Assembly: GCA_014529385.2 (NCBI GenBank)
Contig: CM043953.1
Location: 75,048,372-75,112,371 of the forward strand
Direction of reading: 5' to 3'
DNA length: 64,000 nt
DNA from: Adiantum capillus-veneris
Lineage: Eukaryota > Streptophyta > Polypodiopsida > Polypodiales > Pteridaceae
The notes below the pieces were generated by a model, which worked only from the letters and a program-made list of their open reading frames with translations, was not told the origin of the DNA and did not search any database. The position numbers and the translations under genes are program-made. This document shows, one piece after another, positions 56,012-64,000 of this stretch (its first letter is position 1; each line of letters opens with the position of its first letter).

Positions 56012-57916
56012 TTTTCAGCCAAGGGCAATGTTGCAGCAAAGCCTTCTGAGCCTCCCACAAAGAAGCCCTCCACTGAAGAAGGTGATACGTCCAAGAAGCA
56101 GTCTAAGTCTTCTTCGAGACGAGGACTAGGACAAAAAAGACATTTTTCTGGCAAAACTTTTGAAGAAAGGAAAGCTCTTGGGGAGGCCAAGAAATGCTAC
56201 ATTTGTGAACAGGAAGGACATTTTGCAAATGAATGCCCACAGAAGAAGTCACAGGATAAGGATGACAAGTCAGACCATAAAGGGAAGAAGCCAAAGCCAA
56301 GTGCAAGACTTGTTCCAGATTTGGTTGGAGACCAGCCAAACATAGATGTCACGGAGCTGTGCAGAGCTTGGGGCAAAGTTAGAGACCAGACATTGCTAGT
56401 TTTCTTTGATCCAGGAGCCCGTGCAAATTTCATATCACCAGAATTGGCATCAAAGTTGGGCATTCGAGAAGAGGAGATGGGTATGACAGGGGAAGCAGGT
56501 TTGGCATGCCCAGGTCATTCAGAGCCTGTTACTCCCATTTTGGGAAAGCTTCGTCTGCACATTCAGAGCTATGTGGATGCGGAAGAATTTCATATTATGC
56601 CACTTGAGGGCTGTGATGTGTTACTGGGTATCCCATGGTGTTACGGGTTGCATGCTATGGTGGATACTTACAACAAAAAAATTACCCTTGTACATAGAGG
56701 AAAGACTCATGTCCTTGAAGTAAAGCTTAAAGGCGAGTCTGTTCCAGTTGTTTCTGTTTCTGCTTCTGCTATTTCATCTGCAATAAAGAATCATCTTTCT
56801 GCGTACTTGATCTTTGCAAAAGAAGTACCTCAAGTTTTATCTAATTTGTCTAACTTAGATAAAGACAGGTCAACTTTTTTGAGTGGTTTCAGTGATTGTT
56901 TTTCGGACTCTTTGCCAGGGGAGTTACCTCCTGAGAGACCTGAGGATCATACTATAGATCTTGTGCCAGGTTCTAGTCCACCCAATAGACCACCATACAG
57001 GGTTAGTGCAACCCAGCAGAAAGAGATTATGAGTCAGGTAAACGAGCTTTTAGAGAAGGGGCTGATTCAGCCCAGTTCATCCCCTTTTTGTTCGCCTGTA
57101 CTCTTAGTGCAGAAGAAGGATGGTTCATGGCGCATGTGCATTGACTATCGCGCCTTGAATAAGAATACCATCAAGAACAGGTTCCCCATGCCGAGGATAG
57201 ATGACATTCTTGATCGGCTTGAGGGAGCGTCATTGTTTACAAGAATAGACCTAAAGAGTGGGTACCATCAGATACGCATTAGGCCAGAAGATGTCCATAA
57301 GACTGCGTTCAGGACAACATTTGGTCTCTATGAGTTTCTTGTTATGCCATTTGGTCTCACAAATGCTCCTGCCACGTTTAATAGAATGATGGACAGAATT
57401 TTTAGACCACATAGAAACTTCGTGGGTACCTTCTTTGATGACATGATTGTCTATTCAAAGTCCGAAGAGAAGCATAGGGATCACTTGACTGCAATTTTCA
57501 ATAAGTTACGTAAGAACAGGCTACTCATTAATGCGAAGAAGAGTGAATTCTTTTTGCAAGAAATTCACTTCCTTGGGCACATTGTTTCAAAGGATGGGGT
57601 ACGCATGGATCCTGCTAAAGTGAACGCAATTAGGTCATGGCCAGACTTGAGATCCGTACATGACATTCGAAGCTATCTAGGCTTATGTTCCTACTACAGG
57701 AGGTTCATCCGAAATTTTGCTGAGATTGCTTCTCCACTCCATGCACTACAAGGAAAAGGAGTTACTTTCAAGTGGACAACCAAGGAAATTTTAGCGTTCA
57801 AACACTTGAAAGAGAAGCTGACTTCAGATCCGGTAATCATTTTGCCAGATCTTTCGAAACCTTTTGTGGTTCAGTGTGATGTGTGTGGCCATAGTCTTGG
57901 TGCAGTTCTAATGTAG
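56012..57916 (+). pseudogene. zinc knuckle, protease, RT and RNase H start of element 4
   Basis: In frame with the capsid after TAG 56009. Knuckle CYICEQEGHFANEC (56195-56236). Retropepsin-like segment with DPGA at 56408-56419 ([20 protein letters not shown]), keeping the Asp but with Pro in the second position. RT carries [46 protein letters not shown] and the catalytic FFDD (57431-57442), then [15 protein letters not shown]-like text. RNase H begins VVQCDVCGHSLGAVLM and is cut by TAG 57914. Confidence 0.9.
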
Positions 57917-58804
57917 AATGGCCGAGTTGTCGCATATGAGAGCAAAATTCTTTTGAAGACTGAAAGGAACTTGCAAGTCTATGAGAAAGAATTGTTGGCA
58001 GTAATTCATGCCCTCACTAGTTGGAAACACTATCTGCTAGGGGCTGATTTTGTTGTCCAAACGGATCATCAAACCTTGTGATATTTTCTCACACAGACGA
58101 AGTTGTCTGAGAAGCACATGCGATGGGCAAACATCTTGTCAATGTTCCATTTTCAGATTGTGCATGTGCAAGGGAAAAAGAACGTGGTGGCTGATGCATT
58201 GTCACGAAAGCCCCAAATTTCAGCAGTGTCAATTCCGTACCATTGTGAACTAGACGAAATGAAGACACAATATGCTGAAGATTCAGATTTTGCAAGCATC
58301 TATGACCAGCTTGTTGATGGGCAACATCATGAGCACTATATGCTTAAGAATGACTTTCTCATGATGCATGGAAAGTTATGCGTTACTAAACAGTTACGGC
58401 AAAAGATTTTGATGGAAAGTCATGCTCCACCTTATGTTGGGCATCGTGGAATTGATGCGACAGTGAAAGGGGTTGAGGCATTCTTCTATTGGCCAGCTTT
58501 GCGTCAAGATGTTGACACATTTGTAAGATCATGCTTAGTATGCCAAAAAGTCAAATTTGACAAACAAAAGCAACCGGGATTGTTGCAGCCATTGCCGATC
58601 CCAGATAGGCCATGGGAAAGCATAGCAATGGACTTTATCTTTGATCTTCCAAGGACGCAAACAGGCAATGATGGGATTTGGACTATCATTTGTAGGTTCA
58701 GTAAGCAGGCCCATTTCATTCCTGTGAGGAAGAAGATAAAGCCAAAACACATGGTCAAGATATTCATGAGCAATATCTTTAAATATCACGGGATGCCTCA
58801 GTAA
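57917..58804 (+). pseudogene. RNase H end and integrase N-terminal half of element 4
   Basis: Same frame as the preceding segment: [40 protein letters not shown], a TGA at 58079 (CGA in element 2), [17 protein letters not shown], the H2C2 zinc region (GHRGID...CLVCQKVKF) and [20 protein letters not shown]. It ends at TAA 58802. Confidence 0.88.
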
Positions 58805-59703
58805 ATTGTCAATGACAGGGATCCATGTATGACGAGTCTTTTCTCTAAGGCATTGTTTGAGAACATGGGCACTACGCTAAAGTTCTCTTCTTCGTTTCAT
58901 CCGCAAACTGATGGACAGTCAGAAGAGGCAAATTCTACTGTCCTGGACCTGCTTAAATGTTATGTGTCAGAGCACAAGGCAACTTGGGAACACCATCTTC
59001 CATTGGTTGAATATGCTTACAATAACACTGTGCATACGTCAATAGGTAAGGCACCATTTGAGATAGTGGAAGGAGGAAAGAAAGTCCCGCCCATTTTGGA
59101 GACTAAGGACAAGATTCTTGAGGCAAACAAGTATGTGCAAGATATGGATGAAACATACAGGAAGATAAAGATTGCTCTTGAGAAGACTCAGGCTAAGCAA
59201 AAGAAAGCTGCTGATCGTCACCGTCGTGAACTTGTATTTTCACTTGGTGATTGGGTGCTTTTGCGCTTTGAAAAGGCCAGGTTAAGGAAAAGGAAAGGCA
59301 AGGAACGCTTGTTTCCTAGGCTCAGTATGCGATATTATGGTCCTTTTCAGATTTCAGAAAAGATCAGCGATGTAGCTTACAGGTTAAAGCTACAAGAAGG
59401 CTGGAAAATACATAATGCTTTTCATGTCAGCCTTCTAAGACCCCTTGTTGGTAATGTGCCAGAGAATATGCTTGATGAGGAACAACCCGAAGTGGAAGAA
59501 TTCGATGAAATCCTGTTCCTGAACAGACATTGGCACATAGAGAAAGAAAGGTTAGAGGAAAGGTTGCAAGACGCTATTTGGTGAAGTTCAAGAACTATCC
59601 ATCATTGGATGCCAAATGGATGGAAGAGTCTGAATTGCTTGATTCACCTCAACTATTGCAAGTGTATCTTGAAGCCTTTCAGATGGAACCCACAATGACT
59701 TGA
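58805..59703 (+). pseudogene. integrase C-terminal half and broken chromodomain of element 4
   Basis: Continues after TAA 58802 with VNDRDPCMTSLFSKALFENM, SSFHPQTDGQSEEANSTVLD, LPLVEYAYNNTVHTSIGKAP, LGDWVLLRFEKARLRK and [20 protein letters not shown]. Near 59515 one base is lost, so the chromodomain (EERLQDAIW in this frame; the correct text resumes one frame over as KFKNYP and DAKWMEESELLDSP) is disrupted. The original stop is near 59701. Confidence 0.87.
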
Positions 59704-60011
59704 TGTAGACTTTTTGGAGCAACGCAAGAGCATGGTTCATGATGCTCAAGAGAGTAGTTAAGCAATTGTATCTACTCTTTCCATACAGAATTTAGCTAGA
59801 GAAGTTTGTGCTTCAGAGTACACTAGAAGGCTTCTATGCTTGATATATATGTCGTAGCCAGGTTGGTGGGATTGTTTAATCGTCCAACGCTACATTTCCG
59901 GAAGCATGTATATCTTGGATTCCCATCATAGAATATGTGTGATATCAACAGATACCGCATGTATTATTGGCATGCAAGCGAGGTCGCTTGCAGTATTTCA
60001 AGGGTGGGGTG
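59704..60011 (+). other. non-coding tail and polypurine tract of element 4
   Basis: About 300 bases without a gene. The polypurine run AAGGGTGGGGTG directly precedes the 3' LTR. Confidence 0.75.
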
Positions 60012-61333
60012 TGTCACCAGCAGGTGTATTTTTCCTGTTGCCTTCGGTAAATAAGTACTATATATTTTTATTTATTTTTATTTTTACTACTATATGAAAA
60101 GCTGCAAGTGGACATTGCATGGCCAGTGTGAAACGGCTACGGCCGAATAGGTTTCTCACATCGGGAGTCTGGGTCGGTCAGTCTGTCGGGCCAGTTAGCA
60201 CTCAATTCTGATGAGTATGGAAGCCTGTGTGCGCCAAATGAAGTCTGGGCCACTCGAAAAGTCACTTATAATTTTAAAAGTCAGTGGGACCTAGAGAATT
60301 AACTCAAAAGAGGCAAACTGGACACATGGCGGCTCCAGGCAGTTTTGCCACTTCCAGCATGAAGAGGGGGCGCCCAATTTGAGAGAGGAGGCTGAATTTT
60401 ACTCTAAGTGAGCTACAGTGTGTGTGTGAGTAGTGGATGCAGGTCTACAGCTTTAATGGAAAGCTTGCCTTCTCCTCTGTCTCATGTAGCGTGATAATTT
60501 TCTCTCGTGCATCTCTCTCTCCCCTTTGGCACATATGGTAATGCCCCGCTAGTTGGGCTACTCAGATGAACATGTACAGTTCTGGGGGTTTATGTGCGTT
60601 TGCCAAGGCAACAGCCTTCTCAACAGGAACCGGATTAGCTAATTGCTAAACCCCCACACGTACGCACAATTCCATCGCGAAAGATTGCGAGTTTGGAGAG
60701 TTTTCTCGCGTGAAAACTCGTCCAATTCACAGGGGAACTGTCCCATCGTGTGCGGGAGCCCTTGGGACACGCGTAGGTGTGTTCGCTCCGCTAAAAACGA
60801 TCCGAAACAGCCAATTACAGCCTGCTGTGTTCTTCTGCAGGTTTAGGGTTTCGCACCTAAACTGCAAGGGAACATCGGGGGAGCCTCGTGAGAGCCTTGG
60901 GATGCGTGTACAGGCTTTTGGGCACCCGGCAGTGAAAAACAGGGAATTACAGCCCGCTGAATTTCTGTGACAGCTCACCAAAAACCTTCCAGATAGCGAG
61001 GGAATCCATCCTTGACAGGTGCTTTTGACCTACAGGGGTTTTTGCGCCGTTATGCTGCCAAAATCAGGTCGAAAACCTGCGTTTTCAGCCCTCGCCAGGT
61101 TTGGACAGCTTTGTGAAAGCTTGTGCGAAGTGGTCGGATCGTCTACCTTAATTTCAATAAAGAAAGACCGAAAGGGGCGCCAGTCTTTGGGGCCTACAGG
61201 GTGTCGGTCTCATGTGCGCAGTGACATTCTAGTCACTGGACGCAACTGTGTACTCTTCCCTTCTCAGTGCTCTGTGTAAAGTTAACAGGTAATTGAAATA
61301 GTACTGCCCTCTACTTTGTACACGCCGGTTACA
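60012..61333 (+). repeat. element 4 3' LTR
   Basis: 1,322 bases, starting TGTCACCAGCAGG. It is close to the 5' LTR, with small indels near 60090 and 60185 and scattered changes. Confidence 0.95.
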
Positions 61334-61338
61334 GCCTC

Positions 61339-63253
61339 CGCATAGAACAGAAAGAGAAAGGGGGCAAGAGGGCAACCCTCTCTGACCGAGCGTGTGGCTC
61401 ACCCCTACCTCCTGCCAAAAGCACCCGACTGTGAGCCTAACTGTACAAAGCTAACACCCCTCTGATCCAAGCATCTGAGAAGCCCATCCTACGTAGAGTG
61501 CCCTCTAGAAAGTCCCAGTCAACTCTGCGGTACGCCTTCTCAAAATCGAGGAGAAGAATCACAAGGTCCTCCCCACCGAGCCGTGCCAGGGCAGAAGCCT
61601 CCCAGAAAGTGAAGATGTTGTCAAGGATACTGCGTTCCTTGACAAAACCTGTCTTAGTCCCATGTATAAGGCACTCCAAGAGTGGCTGAATCCTCAAACT
61701 CAGAGCCTTGGGAAGAATTTTGTAGGCTGAGTTGAGGATGGTGATGGGGCGCCACTGTCGAATCTCATCCAAGGAGCCACCCTCCTTTGGAATGAGGTAA
61801 ATCAGGCCCTCACTCATGCTATCCGGCATCACTCCTGTGTGCAAAATGTACTGAAAGGCTCTACAAATCTGGGCCAAGCAGGTCCCAGTACTCCAAGAAA
61901 AAGCTGGGAGTCAGCCCAAACCTGCTCCCTGCATGCATCCTGCCGCTCTGACTGGGGCTCAGCCGACGGTAACTCACGGTAGAATTCAGTAGCAACTGCA
62001 CGCATATCCTCAGGCTCACAAACAACTGACCCATCGGGTCTCCTCAACTGATTGACCTTGGCATGCGAGTGCCGAGGTCCCACTGTCTCAAAAAAAACAC
62101 CTGTCACTCTGTCACCCACCTGAGTCCACTAAGATGCCTGTCGGTGAAAGGCAAACTCATGACGCCTCTCCTCTATGCTAGCAAGCTCCTGTCGAGCCTC
62201 CTGTAACTACTCCTCCAACCATGGACTGTCTGGATGCTGCTCCTGCATCCTCTGTAGTGAAGCAATGCCTCGTCTGAGACGCTGCTGCTCCTCTCTCGCT
62301 GCAACCCGGGGAGCCAGAGACTCCTGGAGAAAAAAGTGGCTAAGCTGAGCTAGGCCTAAGGCCACTCTGTCTGCAAGTAGAACTTGGTTGTCCATGCCCT
62401 CTGTCCAGAGAGCCTCTACCCTCTCTCTGAGTGCTGAGTCCAACAAGCCCCGCTCTGGGATGCGAAGCATCGTGCTCCCACTCCTCTGCCTGTCTGCCAC
62501 TGTGAGGATCACTGGTGCATGGTCCGAGAAGGATGTCTCTGCCAGGATGCCCACTGATCCCCCCAAGTCACTAAAGTAGTCACTAGTGTAGAAGCGATCT
62601 ATCCGCGATAGATTCACTCCTCCCACTCTGCGTTCCGATCTAGAGAAGGCAAGACTGGCTGGAGGCCTCACAAAGCCAGAGTGCTGCCATATATCCGAGA
62701 CCCTCAAAGTCATACACAACCTCTCCCAAGCTGCTAACTCGACTCCATGCACAGTGGCATGGCTGCCTCCAATCTTGTCAGAAGGGTCCTCCAACATGTT
62801 GAAGTCCCCTCCTACACACCAATGGTCAGCCTACGGCAAAGACTCAACAATCTATGACCAAAACTCTGCACGAGCACTCGCCACATTGGGCGCATAGATG
62901 TTCAGGAAGCCCACAAGGCCACCCTGAACCTGCATAGTAATCCATTGAGCCCTGCCTGGCACAATAATCCCTCTGCCCACAACGGCCTACTGCAATGAAT
63001 CCGCAATAGTCATACATACCCCACCCTGGATGCCTCAAGGTTCAAAAGCAGTTGACCAAAAGGTATCATATCGTCCACGGAAAATCTGACCACATCGCCA
63101 AATGCGGCTCTCACACAGATGGTGCTCCTGAAGCATAAGGAGATCAATCTCTCCTCCCACAAGGCAACGCTGAAGCTCCTGACGCAATCGGCCCTGCTGT
63201 CGCTGAAACTGGGGCCCACCTAGTCCCTGCACGTTCCACGAGACGATCCTCAT
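61339..63253 (-). pseudogene. LINE ORF2: AP endonuclease and RT N-terminal part
   Basis: ORF2 starts at ATG 63253 ([20 protein letters not shown]), with LLMLQEHHLCESRIW nearby. A stop near 63035 and other breaks follow. Endonuclease continues at 62797-62207 ([36 protein letters not shown]). RT is at 61877-61437 with [39 protein letters not shown] and LVILLLDFEKAYRRVDWDF. It is cut at 61338 by element 4. Element 4 and several stops make it a dead copy. Confidence 0.85.
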
Positions 63254-64000
63254 GGGGAGCGAGAGAGAACAGATGCTGCTACAGCAGCAAGACGGGCTAT
63301 CTTCGAGGCTGGCTTGGATAGGGAGTAATCCGCATCCGAGCGTCCTCTAGATAGGCGAGACTGTAGTGAGTGCCTAGCCCAAGCCCAAGCAGAGCGAGCC
63401 GTACGTAAAGCAACCTCCTCTGTCCAGGAGTCCTCATGAATGTATACATAGCAAGGCAAACATTGCGTATCAGCAAAAAAGTACACCACAATGTGCCTAC
63501 ATCCTGTTGAGTCTAGGGGTGTCACCGCAAACTTGGCCAGTGGCCACAAAGTCTGCAGCAAATCTGTAACTCCAAGTTCTCCCATGTGATGAGAGAACTC
63601 GAGAACCTGTGTATGCAACCATCCCAACACTGAGTCGAGGGACCACGCTGTCTCGGCCCTACCACAGAGGGAGAAGGAGAAACCAACTGCTGAGTCCAAG
63701 GCCTCTGTCCCCCTAGCGGCGAGGAACAAAGCATGGACCCTGCAGCAGGCTGCCTCGTGGTCTGCTGCAGAATCGCCGAGAAAGCGAGTGAACCCGTAGT
63801 CGAAGAAATCCCAGCGGCGTCGGAGGTCAATGCTCATCAGACCACGAGGGATAGCTGCAAGGGAAGATGTCTGAATATGCAGAGGGGGCCGCAAGAAGGG
63901 CTGACTCTCTCTCGCTAGGCGACTCGTGGCAAAGGCGCTGCCAAGAGATCTCCTAGCCGCCGGCGAGGGACCAATCTCCTGAGTCGACTGTGGAACTGGA
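63250..64000 (-). CDS. LINE ORF1 C-terminal part, runs off the right edge
   Basis: Open on the minus strand from about 63894 (possibly from beyond 64000) to TGA 63250-63252. It contains [39 protein letters not shown] and SKIARLAAVAASVLSRSP, which match the intron LINE before and after its Tat insertion. The TGA overlaps the ORF2 ATG as ATGA. Function unknown beyond being the RNA-binding partner protein expected of LINE ORF1. Confidence 0.75.
   Translation of the reverse strand, partial: PVPQSTQEIGPSPAARRSLGSAFATSRLARESQPFLRPPLHIQTSSLAAIPRGLMSIDLRRRWDFFDYGFTRFLGDSAADHEAACCRVHALFLAARGTEALDSAVGFSFSLCGRAETAWSLDSVLGWLHTQVLEFSHHMGELGVTDLLQTLWPLAKFAVTPLDSTGCRHIVVYFFADTQCLPCYVYIHEDSWTEEVALRTARSAWAWARHSLQSRLSRGRSDADYSLSKPASKIARLAAVAASVLSRSP

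Larger units (their letters stand above)
53283..61333 (+). mobile_element. element 4: full-length Ty3/gypsy chromovirus
   Basis: 8,051 bases with LTRs 53283-54622 and 60012-61333, both TGTCACCAG...GCCGGTTACA. A perfect target duplication GCCTC flanks it (53278-53282; 61334-61338), inside LINE ORF2. It carries gag, protease, RT, RNase H, integrase and a broken chromodomain. Its proteins are close to element 2, so both belong to one chromovirus lineage. Confidence 0.95.
47263..64000 (-). mobile_element. LINE, minus strand, interrupted by an hAT and a chromovirus; 5' end beyond the window
   Basis: Minus-strand order: ORF1 (64000-63250), ORF2 endonuclease and RT (63253-61339), [element 4], RT end and zinc ribbon (53277-51012), 3' UTR (to 47263), [hAT inside], and a poly(A) seen as a T run at about 47262-47272. 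The 3' UTR halves (GTAGCCCTCTCTTGCAGAGG | GGTTGTAGCCCTATGGGC) join across the hAT. The visible LINE totals about 5.1 kb. It inserted into a copia RT fragment. Confidence 0.85.

Noticed and set aside
29995-58804. Idea that TAG/TAA/TGA codons are repaired by U-to-C RNA editing, as in fern and hornwort organelles
   Set aside because: These are nuclear-type transposons with additional frameshifts; such editing is known from organelles. Methylation-driven C-to-T decay explains the pattern more simply.

Overview
This is a transposon-rich stretch of a land-plant nuclear genome. The evidence is plant-type AAACCCT motifs, split genes with GT/GC-AG introns, plant LINEs with a DUF4283-like ORF1, Ty3/gypsy chromoviruses, a Tat-lineage element with a second RNase H, Ty1/copia fragments, hAT transposons and many (GA/CT)n tracts. 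Very long introns and nested insertions suit a large genome (fern, lycophyte or conifer grade), but the sequence does not settle the species. No bacterial genes, rRNA, tRNA or CRISPR array were seen.

Region 1-21.5 kb: the only host gene I can support is a minus-strand UPF1/SEN1-type superfamily 1 helicase. Nine exons (21462 down to 1184) join in one uninterrupted frame of 1125 bases (374 codons plus stop), from just before motif II (DEAT) to motif VI and the natural stop. The N-terminal part with Walker A is not visible. Its 13.3 kb intron holds an antisense LINE (about 2224-14972), itself interrupted by a complete Tat-type LTR element (3995-11563) and an hAT-like MITE (11941-12196). Its 4.2 kb intron holds a sense-oriented, 5'-truncated chromovirus (15853-19930) whose LTR carries a second MITE (16924-17209).

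Region 22.5-38.6 kb: a nest of LTR elements. The host element A (22562-38584) encodes only gag and a protease-like fragment and has an initiator-Met-tRNA-type primer site. A shorter relative, element B (23484-26838, TSD CTCGT), sits in its leader, and a full-length chromovirus, element 2 (28096-36758, TSD CCCTG), sits in its gag/protease region. A LINE ORF1 fragment follows.

Region 39-47 kb: a degenerate minus-strand hAT element, LTR-like tandem repeats, a plus-strand gag remnant and two Ty1/copia RT fragments.

Region 47.3-64 kb: a minus-strand LINE with its 3' poly(A) at 47263 and its 5' part running off the right edge. It is interrupted in the 3' UTR by an hAT transposon (47336-50931) with a four-exon transposase, and in ORF2 by a full-length chromovirus, element 4 (53283-61333, TSD GCCTC).

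The most interesting signals are in the LTR elements. A common AATAAAG/ACCGAAAGGGGCGCC module and a tandem pair of hairpins recur across otherwise diverged LTRs, one hairpin with a compensatory pair change. Hairpin arrays recur in the RT-less elements A and B. These suggest that the RT-less elements are moved by the chromoviruses through shared RNA signals. All transposon genes here carry stops or frameshifts, with TAG strongly over-represented.
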